Assembly (NCBI GenBank): GCA_040954595.2
Contig: CM082578.2
Location: forward strand, 2,728,001 to 2,792,000
Source: Balanoglossus misakiensis
Taxonomy: Eukaryota; Hemichordata
Length of the DNA stretch: 64,000 bases
Reading direction: 5' to 3'
Shown: positions 25,228-35,688 of the stretch, in pieces
Layout: the number at the start of each line of letters is the position of its first letter
Numbering within the stretch: position 1 is the first letter of the stretch
Made by a program: the position numbers and the translations under genes
Notes under the pieces: generated by a model
The model's input: only the letters and a program-made list of their open reading frames with translations
What the model was told of the DNA's origin: nothing
The model's database searches: none

Positions 25228-26554
25228 ATATAGCTGCAAGCAGCGATGACGGGCACAAGCTTAAGCCGAAGGTCAAAGGACATATGTGGTCACCCAAAAT
25301 TTGGGCAAAAAATTTTGACCCCATACTAGTGCAGGTCCAACAAAAACCAGACCTCTAGCCCTATTGGTTCGCCTAGAATTAGATATGCACATAATAAATG
25401 AGGTAAAGTATAAGGCTCCATTAGGAGTTCCATGCCTCCAAATGCCAAGGCTGTATCTGCATGGGTTGCCGAGATACGGTAAAGTAGGTCAAAGGTCACC
25501 TGAGGTCACCCTAAATTGGGCAAGAAATTTTAACCCCATACTGGTCCATGTTCAACAAAAATCAAACCTCTAGCCCTATTGGCTAGCCTGGAATTAGGTA
25601 TGCACATAATTAATGAGATATGCAGGTGTCACAGGTGACCCCCAATTTTGTCTTTTCAATTTTAGTCACAACCCTCCAAACGCCAAGTCTGTACCTGCTG
25701 TGGATGCCGAGATATAGGAAAGTAGGTCAAAGGTCACCTGAGGTCACCCAAAATTTGGGCAAAAATTTTTGATCCCATACTGGTCCATGTCCCACAAGAA
25801 CAAAACCTCTAGCCCTAATAGTTAGCCCGGAATTAGGTATGCACATAATTAATGAGTTAAGCAGGTGTTACAGGTGAGCCCAAAATTTTGTCTTTTATTT
25901 TGGTCCCATTCAGCTCACGGGCCACTAGACTGTCACTGTACAGGACAATTGCACAGACGTGGACATAGCGTCATAGCTTAACTATAGAAAGTATAGGCCT
26001 ATGGCTGGGTCCACAAATATGACAAATAATATTTAATAATCTTCTTCTCACAATAGATTTGGCGCACGGCCTTGACATTTGGCATGTAGGACACTGACCA
26101 CATGTTCCGCAAAAATTGCTAAAAGAATTTTGATATCTCCATTCATATGCAAATTAGGCCCATTTGAAAACTTTGCCCATATATGGTCATCAGGTCACAT
26201 GACTTATTAAACATTCACGAGGGTACTGCACCAGCTCTCATAGGCCTGCATCACTGTGCCAAGTTTGGGATTTGTAGGTTCAGCCGTTTTCAAGATCCTA
26301 TTGGGCAAAAAAACTACACAAGAAAAAGAAGAGGATGAAAAACCCCAGTAATACCAATAGGGCACAAGCCTGCTTGGCTTGTGCCCTAAAAAGATGAAAA
26401 ACCCCAGTAATACCAATAGGGCACAAGCCTGCTTGGCTTGTGCCCTAAAAACCCCAGTAATACCAATAGGGCACAAGCCTGCTTGGCTTGTGCCCTAAAA
26501 ACTCCAGCAATAACAGAAGGGGACCAAGCGCCTGAGGGCGCTTGGTCCCCTAAA
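25228..26554 (+). mobile_element. Helitron/HINE-like element, array copy 5 (type A)
   Basis: Head carries GGGCACAAGC, as in copy 2, and the body is nearly identical to copy 2. The 3' end carries four consecutive hairpin units (26338-26553). Three are near-identical 51-60-bp units with the GGGCACAAGC stem, and the last has a different stem (GGGGACCAAGCGCC). Confidence 0.82.
26338..26553 (+). repeat. Tandem terminal hairpins of array copy 5
   Basis: Units of ACCCCAGTAATACCAATA followed by a hairpin. Three have stem GGGCACAAGCC/GGCTTGTGCCC; the fourth (26518-26550) has GGGGACCAAGCGCC/GGCGCTTGGTCCCC. Stem sequence changes are matched on both sides, so pairing is preserved. Confidence 0.88.
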
Positions 26555-26879
26555 TACATACCAATGCTAAGTGAACTGCAAGGGTGCATATTACAGCTGC
26601 GCTGGTGACTCCACTCATAAACCCAAATAAGACAAGATTCTGCAATGCTGAAGTCAGGATATAGGAGTATGAAAGTAGAAGTGGCACCCAAACCACACAC
26701 CCACTATGGGTATGCATGGGTGAAGCAAAATGTTTGACACAAGTATTAGAAGCAAGAGCCAGGGTTATTTACACAAAGGCTAACAAGGCAATACAAAGCA
26801 GTATACTCTGTTTATATGTTCTCCAAAGATGTCAGTCAACATACTGTGTTACGTATGTTCTATAATTTGCGCATTTTTT
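26555..26879. other. Unannotated flank of the array
   Basis: Unique-looking sequence without recognisable gene or element between the last hairpin and the decayed coding-like repeat. Confidence 0.4.
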
Positions 26880-27310
26880 AGAACATGAAAGAAGACTTCC
26901 AATCATTGTAGGGACGAACTCTCAATTTCATGATCCACATTTTCTGAATTCAAATCTGTAAGCAATTCCAAATTCTTTACTGACACCCTGTTACCTGTAT
27001 CAAAGGGTCAACTATTATTATCACAAATTCTACGATTTAGTCTTCCAAGGCCCCACCTAATCCAGTTCTTGAATGAAACTGATTTTCCATGGACTCTCCT
27101 CGTCAAGTTATGCATGGCAATCCATTGTTAATGACACTGTCTCTACTGGATCGACAGTTAAAGGGGCGAAATCATAACACCAAACAAATAACCCACAAAA
27201 GTGACAAATTGGCGATGACATGAAGAAATTCACACAAAGTGGTGTCTGCTGGGAGCTGTATCAAACCTCACTGCAAACAACACGTCACAATACCATCCAA
27301 TATGGACCAA
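26880..27310 (+). pseudogene. Decayed coding-like repeat, second copy
   Basis: Matches the reverse complement of 9685-10110 along its whole length (RLPIIVGT at the 5' side, GGATCGACAGTTAAAGGGG in the middle, KKFTQSGVCWELY at the 3' side). It contains several in-frame stops and shifts that differ from the first copy. An open frame of 75 codons runs on to 27447. Not an active gene. Confidence 0.45.
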
Positions 27311-27540
27311 TAGCCACATTAGATTATACTGCGAAACAAATCAATGTAAGAATTAACACCTCTCTGCAACTCATTGTCTATGGGGCCGAGCCTCAGCGCC
27401 TATACATAAACTTTGTGTGTGTGGACACAAGCGACTCAAAGGATTAATTCTCTGTGTTTACAAAAGGCAAATAGTGTCTCCGAAACGTTTCAAATTTTTA
27501 CCAGTGTGACCGTGGTATAATAAACAGGTACCCTACACTT

Positions 27541-27690
27541 TGAATGACACACACACTTACACCACACACACAAACAAACAAACAAACATAAATACCCTAT
27601 AACTATACTATATTATAACTAACTATAACTACAAGTAACAACTAACAAAATAACTTAATATACCTATATAAATAAACCGTTCAAATACAG
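27541..27690. repeat. Simple repeats (ACAC, AAAC, AACTAT)
   Basis: CA-rich and CTATAA-type low-complexity blocks with no coding content. Confidence 0.85.
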
Positions 27691-27830
27691 ATGTGTACAC
27701 CAAAATTAACTAAATTTACACAAATATATAAAAATGCATGGCAGGGATGCCCCCAAAACTACCGTAAGCACTGCAAGCTGGGAGTCCATGCGTCTACGGA
27801 CCTCTGTTGACAGATGAGTCATCATGGAGA

Positions 27831-28290
27831 CTGCATGGTAGTTGGACTTCTGGTCCAAATCATCTTGCAGCATTCCTCTGCTATGGTGGCATACAGATCA
27901 ATCTCCGCCATCCTTCAACACAGCATCTAGTTTCTGCATGGTACTATTGGTAGTCGGACTTCAATCTGCCAGTTGGCACACAGATCAGTGTTCTCCATCC
28001 TGCAAACCAGCATCTAGTTTCTGCATGGTACTATTGGTAGTAGGACTTCAATCTGCCAGGTGGCATACGGATCAATGTTCTCCATCCTGCAAACCAGCAT
28101 CTAGTTTCTGCATGGTACTATTGGTAGTCGGACTTCAATCTGCCAGGTGGCATACGGATCAATGTTCTCCATCCTGCAAACCAGCATCTAGTTTCTGCAT
28201 GGTACTATTGGTAGTCGGACTTCAATCTGCCAGGTGGCATACGGATCAATGTTCTCCATCCTGCAAACCAGCATCTAGTTTCTCGTATCT
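27831..28290. repeat. 87-bp minisatellite
   Basis: Units of exactly 87 bp starting CTGCATGGTACTATTGG recur at 27934, 28021, 28108 and 28195, nearly identical to each other. A diverged first unit starts at 27831 with 16 extra bases. Because 87 is divisible by three, the array forms a 161-codon open frame with 29-residue repeats; I read this as a by-product of period and homogeneity, not as a gene. Confidence 0.9.
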
Positions 28291-28299
28291 GAAAAAAGA

Positions 28300-29700
28300 A
28301 AACAGATGCCGTACAGGAAAAGTATAAATGATGAGCTGAGGGTCGTGGTGACAATGAGGAGTAATTTGACTGCATGTGACACAAAAGACAGCTTCTGTGA
28401 TCAAACACCCTCTATAACTCCAGGCATTGTCTTTGCAGTACACATGCCAGGTAATGCAAAAAATCCATCAAGTAGTACTATATGCAGTCTACATCGACAA
28501 TGAATCATGCTCAGTTTTTATGGACTTGTTATTTTGTGCCATTCTAAATGACTTCTGGGTGTTTTGTTGGGTGCTTGTTAAACTTGTAACGAGCAGTAAT
28601 GAGCGGAAATTTGCAGTAATGACCAATAACATCCTAGAAATAGACAGAATGAGTAATCACGGATTCTGTGGAAATGACCATCTTTTCCAATTTCATATAG
28701 TCATCTGAAGTTATGCAATAAGTGTCAATTATCATGACCATTTTCACGGAACTAGACAGTTGTTTAATTTCATATCATCACCAGAAAAACTTGTCACAGT
28801 CGATGACATCGTTCACGCTGGTTTGATGTTCTGGGAATTTGGGCTCGAGTGTTGGTTAGTTTTTGCACAACTTTAAATGTTGTGCGTTGACTTAGATGTT
28901 TTCATCTATGTGAACTGGCATACTCTGAATGTTTGAAGAAACTTTACAAACCCCATATAAATTCCCATCTACATAAAATGGAGCAGCAAACAGTTATATT
29001 GATATTAGGCCAGAGAGAACAATCTTGTTCATTGGATTGTTTTGACCTAGTTCCAGGAGCAGCGAGCGAAGAAATTTTTTTAAATGTTTTTAGGCCGAAG
29101 GTAAAACCAGTTCTCTGGCATATTTGCACAGATGCAGACAGTGCGAGATAATTGTTTTGCTTTTTACCAGAAATATCTCTGATACATGTACTGTACTTGT
29201 AACTGAATTCAATACTGTATTTCCCCAGCAAAAAAACCAGGCCATTATATATCAGTTGGTGTTTGCACAATATATTCTGAGTATTTAACAGGCTCTCAGA
29301 ATAAAATAAAATGCACAGTAAATCACTGAAATCCAACAATTAAGTATTATTCTTTAATATTGTCCTGGTGGGATCTAACATCATTTTACTTTGGCCCCAT
29401 GTCTTGGCCTCTTTACTGTCTCTCCACATTCTACACGATGGTCTAACAACACTGTACAGACTACCTCTCACTACACACACTGTTTCACACTGGGAGTGTG
29501 AGAACAAATTGATCCCACACTTTCACTGAATCGAAAGCTGAATCTGACGCTAGCGCTGATTGGTTGACAAAGCGTTCTTTTGCAAATGCGCTCTAAATCT
29601 TATCCAATGGCGCGAGACTACAACGTGCCTAGACTACAGTTCCAGAGTCGTTTATTCATTTTTTTAACGAATTTGGCTAAATTGTGACCGTTTGAGAAAT
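28300..29700. other. Gene-free stretch
   Basis: Several open frames (for example minus 28944-29339) lack splice sites, motifs or resemblance to known families. Words such as GGGAGTGTGAGAA at 29475 recur at 38880 and 41230 as inverted fragments of the hairpin repeat described at 29706. Confidence 0.4.
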
Positions 29701-29705
29701 ATAAT

Positions 29706-29804
29706 CTCACACACCAAGGACCTGGGATCATATTTTTCACACTCGTCGGACAGAAAACCCCAACTCTTGTGAGAAATATGATCCCAGGTCCTTGGGTGTG
29801 TGAG
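29706..29804. repeat. Inverted repeat with 36-nt arms
   Basis: Left arm CTCACACACCAAGGACCTGG (29706 on) pairs with CCAGGTCCTTGGGTGTGTGAG (ends 29804), with few mismatches over about 36 nt and a loop of about 26 nt. A single arm recurs at 41190-41240. Likely the end of a palindromic transposon family. Confidence 0.75.
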
Positions 29805-29809
29805 ATTCT

Positions 29810-31785
29810 ATTATTCTGGTCATGGTAGTCATGTCTAATTTGTTCCAGTCTGCACCAAGTACGTCAAACAGCTGAATAATATCATTGTAATAGCTTTTGG
29901 GAAACTTTTATTTTGTCAGGCAGACCAACATCAGTAGCAGTGGACATCATGATCAAAAACGCATTTTGAATGTGGCTGCCAGTATCAGATGGTGCTGTAC
30001 AGGCGGAAGTCGATGGAATGGCTTTGTGTGCAAATTGATTGTCTTATTAGGCACATTGAACACTGCAAAATTCATGTTGAACTCGCTGTAGACTGACACC
30101 TCAGATCGTATTTAAACATCAACGCAACCATGTGTTTTGTCGCTGTCATAATTTTTATACACTTTCGATGCAATTTTCATTCAACCAGATGCACCATCAA
30201 TCTGCTGTGACGATCTTGTTAAACAAATTGCAAAACGAAACATCAGGACAAACACTGAATAGCGTCTTTCGAACAAATCTGTTCGCCGTCACATCGAATG
30301 TTAGAGATCAAATTAATACTCATGATGTGACATGTACCAACCTTTACAGAACGAGGAAATGTGTGCCCAAAGCTACCCACTGCGCGTTGTCATTCGCCCA
30401 AATTCAGACATCAGAACAATGTGTTTGCGGACAACTCAGTCCAAACATGTCGGAAGTCTAATTCAAAATCCTATGCTCGCGAAAACCTGAGAAAGTGTAG
30501 GGCGCCACCAACGGCAGTACTAAGAATATTTGTAATGCAGAAGTAAGAATTTGCCATGATCCAAACAAATAAAAATTCCAAAACAGCCAAAGTAGAAGCA
30601 GCAATTCCATGAACAATTTATTTTTTCTTCCTGGCCTTAAGTCTTAGCATTTATTTGTCTTTTTCCACATTATCAGTAAAAAATCTTCATTTCTGAAGTG
30701 ATAGGCTGAAATTTAGCATGAAGCTTCTTACAGGTTGTCTGAGTTGCCATTTTTTGTTTTGTTTAAATTGTTGCAAAACTGCATGTCAGAGTACTTTGAA
30801 GTTTGAAATTTGTTAGGCATGTTCCTAGAGGTAACTCCAAAAAGATGCTGTAAAACAATTTGTGATATTTGCATAATTGCGCGATTGGTAAAATTTTTGC
30901 AATATTTGTCAAAAATTGTTTTCTCTGAAACCGCTTGTCACATTGCTGTAAACTATGGCAGACATGTTCCTTGAGGTGATTGAAGATATTGTACAATTAT
31001 GGAGATATTCGCACACGTTTTTGTGTTTTTTTGCCACTTTTGAACATTCAAATATTGTTTTCTGTGAAACTGATTGTTGGATTGCTTTTTGTAAATTTCT
31101 TTTTGGTTTATATCAAAACTTCTCCAAACCCAATCGTCCAGTTGTTTTTAAAGTTACTATTTACAAGGAGTTGTTACCCCGAACTAAGACATGCATATGT
31201 TTACATAACTTTAATAGGCCACCTGTTACAGAGACCACCAGCTATTACATTTTTAAGAGTGAATGGCAGGTCAGTGAGCGTCTCTGTCTGTCTGTGTGTC
31301 TGCCTGTCTGTTAGAGGGCTGACTGAAAGAAGTTGGTCATCATGTGTGTTTGTACAGACAATTTTTGGTCAAAAACAATTTTCGCCAATATTTTCTGGAG
31401 TCTACAGCTAGTTCAGAAAATAACAACTTAATAATGTGCAGCGGAGATGTCAAAGTTTATTCAAGGCAAACTGATAATGTGGGGCAACTCGTTGCTCCAA
31501 AATCCGAACAACTCAGATTGTATGTCAAACTAACTCATGTAACGCGACTTATATGCTGCTTATATTCATCATTGGAAATCACAGGCGTCAGAAAAAATGC
31601 TTTGTTAGTATTTCGTACTGTAAAGTAGCTAAAATCGAAAAATCAGTAGCTTAGACGATCTCCCGGTTTCTGTCATACGAGCGCTTACGCTATGTTCAGT
31701 CCTTGCCATATACCCTACTAACACATAAAGAGATCTCTTTATGTGATAGTGGGGTAATTTCTTGACAGGTCATATTAGTGGCTTG
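29810..31785. other. Gene-free stretch
   Basis: No supported exon or element. A TCTG-type simple repeat lies at 31283-31312. ORFs at 30132-30461 and 30955-31411 have no motif, splice context or coding character. Confidence 0.35.
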
Positions 31786-31789
31786 TTAG

Positions 31790-31882
31790 GGCCCAAGCGC
31801 ATGCAGCGCTTGGGCCCTATTGGTATTGTCCTGGTTTTTCTTCTACTTTTTAGGGCACAAGCGCCCTCAGGCGCTTGTGCCC
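31790..31882 (-). repeat. Two terminal hairpins of copy 6
   Basis: Stem AGGGCCCAAGCGC/GCGCTTGGGCCCT (31790-31817, loop ATGCA) and stem AGGGCACAAGCGCC/GGCGCTTGTGCCCT (31852-31883, loop CTCA). Each is perfectly paired although the sequences differ. Confidence 0.85.
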
Positions 31883-32520
31883 TATTGGTATTGTTGGCTT
31901 TTTTCTTCTACTGATTTTTTTTCTTGTGCAGTTTTATCGGCCACTTTGATCTTGAAAACGGCTGAACCTACAAATCTCAAACTTGGCACAGTGGTGCAGG
32001 CCTATGAGAGCTAGTGCAGTACCCTCGTGAATGTTTAATTAGTCACGTGACCTGATTACCATATATGGGCAAAACGTTCAAATCGGCCTTATTTGCATAT
32101 GAATGGAGATATCAAAATTCTTTTAGCAACTTTTGCGGACCATGTGGTCAGTGTCCTACATGCCAAATGTCAAGGACATTGGCCATGCCAATTTTGAGAA
32201 GAAGATTTTTAAGTATTAATTTTCATATTTTTTGACCAAGCCATGGGCCTATACTTTCCATAGTAAAGCTAAGACCACATATTATTTTGGATAAATATGC
32301 ATACATATCTCAAAATCTGTTTGGCCAATCATCTCCAACTTTGGTGTGCAGCCAGCCTAGCATTTGTCAATAATTTTAAGCGAAAAAAAATAGTATGAAA
32401 AATCGACCGATTTTTTTATATTAATTTTTTGATGAAATTTATACCTTTAATTATACCTCTATGGTTAAGCTATGTCCATGTCTTATTGTGGAATTCTGGT
32501 CTGTGCAATAGTCCTGTACA

Positions 32521-32895
32521 TAGTCTGGTCCCCTGCCCCAATCCCACCGCTGGCTGCGCTACGCTAAAGGGAAAGGGGTCAGGTACGGCCCGATTTCACA
32601 CCCAGAAACCTGGGTGTGAAACAAGATGGATGCCTCCAATGTCCGTATGCCAGTCAAGATTCATCCAGGCAGTTTATTTTGTTTCGTTTGTTGTAAAGTT
32701 GGAAATCGAATGATAAACATTCATGGAGGTGAAGGAGAGAACGGGAAATGAGTATCTTACAACAACTTATCAATTTAACAACTTAATTTTCGTATGTATT
32801 GACCAATGAGAGCCATGTTTACAATAGGCCGTGCCTGACCCTTTCCCTTTAGCGTAGCGCAGCCAGCGGTGGGATTGGGGCAGGGGACCAGACTA
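32521..32895. mobile_element. 375-bp MITE with 9-bp target duplication
   Basis: Terminal inverted repeats of about 70 bp start TAGTCTGGTCCCCTGCCCC on both ends and differ only by single bases. The flanks TCCTGTACA (32512-32520) and TCCTGTACA (32896-32904) are a perfect 9-bp target duplication. The empty site is visible in other copies of the host repeat. A TSD of 9 bp points to Mutator-like elements, though length alone does not prove it. No coding capacity. A truncated relative is at 37262-37400. Confidence 0.92.
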
Positions 32896-33717
32896 TCCTG
32901 TACAGTGACTGTCTTGTGGTCAGTGAGCACAATGGCACCAAAATAGAAGGCAACATTTTAGGCTCACCTGTAACACCTGCTTAACTCATTAATTATGTGC
33001 ATATCTAATTCTTGGCTAAGTAAGAGGGCTACAGGTTTCGTTTATGTGAGACATGGACCAGTATAGGGTCAAAATTTCTTGCCCAAATTTTGGGTGACCT
33101 CAGGTGACCTTTGACCTACTTTACTATATCTCGGCATCCAGAGCAGGTACAGACTTGGCGTTTGGAGGGTTGGGATTAAAATTGAAAAGCCAAAATGGGG
33201 GTAACCTGTGACACCTGCATATCTCATTAATTATGTGCATACCTAATTGTGGGCTAACTTATAGGGCTGGAGGTTTCGTTCTTGTGGGACATGGGCCAGT
33301 ATAGGGTCAACAAAATTTGCCCAAAATTTTGGGTGACCTCAGGTGAACTTTGACCTACTTTCCTATATCTCGGCATCCAGAGCAGGTACAGACTTGGCGT
33401 TTGGAGGGTTGGGACTAAAATTGAAAAGCCAAATTGGGGGTCACCTGTGACACCTGCTATCTCATTAATTATGTGCATACCTAATTCTGGGCTAACTAAA
33501 AGGGCTAGAGGTTTCGTTCTTGTAGGACATGGACCAGTATGGGGTCAAAAATTTTTGCCAAAAATTTGGGTGACCTCAGGTGACCTTTGACCTACTTTTT
33601 CATATCTTGGCATCCAGAGCAAATATGCTTATTGCTATGTTGCTATGTGCTATGTTGGCTTGGGCCCGCTATTGCTGCTTGCAGCTATATTTTTTGGTTG
33701 TTATTGCTCCTTATTAA

Positions 33718-35402
33718 AGGTACATGAGCTGCAACTGAATAAAAAATTAAAGTTTTAAATAATCTCAAATATACTTTTAATTATGTCTATTAAATTATAT
33801 TTCATGATGATATATCAAGCTCAACACTTATTTATGACAAAATGGCCAAAAATTAAAGAAAAAAACGAAAATTCCTGCAATTTTTAAAAAAGTGCAATTT
33901 TACAATGAAAAAGGAAAATATAATGTCACAGCGGTGTACATTTACGTCCATGAGCTCAAGTAGATGAGATCATGTTTTGTTTATGAAGTTTCACAATCGG
34001 AAATGCAACATTTTCATTGTTTCTTGCATTTTCCCACGGTGGCGGCCATATTCGCTTGCGGCAAAGCTTTATTATTTATCTGGTTAAAACTTGCATATGC
34101 ACTCATATTAAAGTGGAACGTTGTGATCCGTTTTTGAGCCAATTCTGCGAAATGCGATTAAAAAGTACTATGAAAAACGTTGGTTTCATTCACTTTCACT
34201 TACGCATAACAGAGCTACAGCCAGCCAAAACTGTGCGAACCCGGAAGTGAGTGACGTCAGCAACTTAATTGTGGTACCGTTGTCCGCTGCCGACGCGTTG
34301 GAGCGAGCTTATGCTTATACACGCCTGCACTCACGCGACCGACGACGTTAGCATGGCAACATATTCTCGGGTAGTAGGCTACAATTTTGAACCAGAGATT
34401 CCCTTCTACGACCAAGCGACTGAATTTTACAGAGGACAAAAGTTCATGCAGTTCTGATCTCCGATGTGTCCCGTTTGTCAAGGCTTACACTTGGTGTGGT
34501 TTCAGTGAAACCATAGACCCTAGGGTCTATGGTGAAACAGACAATGCTGTTAACAATACCCTCCCTTGTTGTCTCTCCCTCGTTGTCACCTTTTTGAACC
34601 ACTTTTCTTACAATAATACTTTGTCACCGTTTATGGAGTTGAAAAGAACGCAGGTGCATCGTCCTGCTCTCCAGGTGTAGTACGTCCGTAGTATAATGGA
34701 GCCAATGCCATAGCTATTCTATGCATGTTTCGTCTCTTGAAATGTATTAAAACTGCCCTTTTTAGTTGCTTTCATTTGATAACTATGCGATCGTCAATAA
34801 ATGGAAATTAAACCCAAATACGTGTACCAAAAAACGTGCAGGAAGGATTTAAAACGGTACGGTTATTATTATCAGGGGCAGTTAGAACAACTTTGTATAG
34901 GCCTTACGGTTTGTTCATAAACGTCGACATGCATGGCATCGTGAACATTGCAGGGTCTATGTCTGCACGCATCGACAAATACAATACACGTAGAGCATTG
35001 CCTTTGAAAGACACTTATCCCCGTCGATTTTCCGAATATGTTTTTGAAATCATGAACTTGACATTTCGCCATGTCAGATCCGCGCAAAATGTGTCTGTTT
35101 ATGTCGAACGTGTAAGAGCGCTGCGCGTCGACTGCAACGCAAGTTGCTGACGTCACTGTAGTATTTTCAACTCGCGTCTTCTGCTTGCGCAGGAAGTGAA
35201 AGTGAATTAACCCATCGGAACGTTGCCGTTTTTGACACCTGGTTTGTACTTTGAAGCCCAAAATTGTGGGTGTCGTTCCAGTTTAAGGGTTTAGAATGCT
35301 TACAAGTGTATAGTTCACTGTCTTCATCTGCATGGACTAATGGTAGTACAGTTTGAAACAAAAATTATGATAATTATCCCATAAGTTGCAGCTTATGTGC
35401 CT
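33718..35402. mobile_element. 1.7-kb TTAA-flanked DNA transposon
   Basis: Ends AGGTACATGAGCTGCAACT (33718 on) and its near-complement at 35384-35402, flanked by TTAA at 33714-33717 and 35403-35406. A second inverted motif, AGTGACGTCAGCAACT, lies at 34250 and 35145. A perfect 24-bp palindrome sits at 34510-34533. Open frames inside are short and resemble no transposase, so it is non-autonomous. It belongs to a TTAA superfamily (piggyBac or Kolobok). Confidence 0.85.
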
Positions 35403-35688
35403 TTAATCATTCTATCTATTTCAAGTTCATTATTGGTCATTACTGTAGGTTCTGCTTGTTACAAGTTTTAGAAACACCTGTGTTTTGTTGGCACATGATT
35501 CAACATTACACACAACATGTGTCCCTTTTGTGTAAAAGACAATTTTGTTGTTTTGGGATGATTTACAACTATATGCACAGATTCAGTGTGTAAGGTTGGC
35601 TGATCCAGAGTTTAAACTCAAAATGATTAAATCTTGCCAACAAAATGCCAGGATGTAAAGGTCACACAGGGGTCAAGATTCACCATAC

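Larger units (their letters stand above)
21850..25756 (+). promoter_or_regulatory. Recurrent triple AGGTCA nuclear-receptor-like sites
   Basis: Each internal subrepeat carries AGGTCA-A-AGGTCA directly followed by CCTG-AGGTCA, giving a DR1 and a DR4 arrangement within 23 bp. Exact copies start at 21850, 22088, 23201, 24071, 24311, 24550, 25486 and 25734; 22962 has one mismatch. Three more are inverted in the copy at 31788-33692. DR1 and DR4 are classical response elements of RXR heterodimers, HNF4 and COUP-TF. Function here is inference. Confidence 0.5.
31788..33692 (-). mobile_element. Helitron/HINE-like element, inverted copy 6
   Basis: Reverse complement of the array element: head GCTGCAAGCAGC with GGGCCCAAGC at 33658-33692, three subrepeats with the triple AGGTCA sites, the TTCAGCCGTTTTCAAGATC tail block, and two terminal hairpins at 31852-31882 and 31790-31816 (stems GGGCACAAGCGCC and GGGCCCAAGCGC). 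It is interrupted at 32521-32895 by a younger transposon. Confidence 0.8.

Noticed and set aside
27842-28327. 161-codon open frame with 29-residue repeats
   Set aside because: Explained by an 87-bp minisatellite whose period is divisible by three; no start context, domain or splice support.
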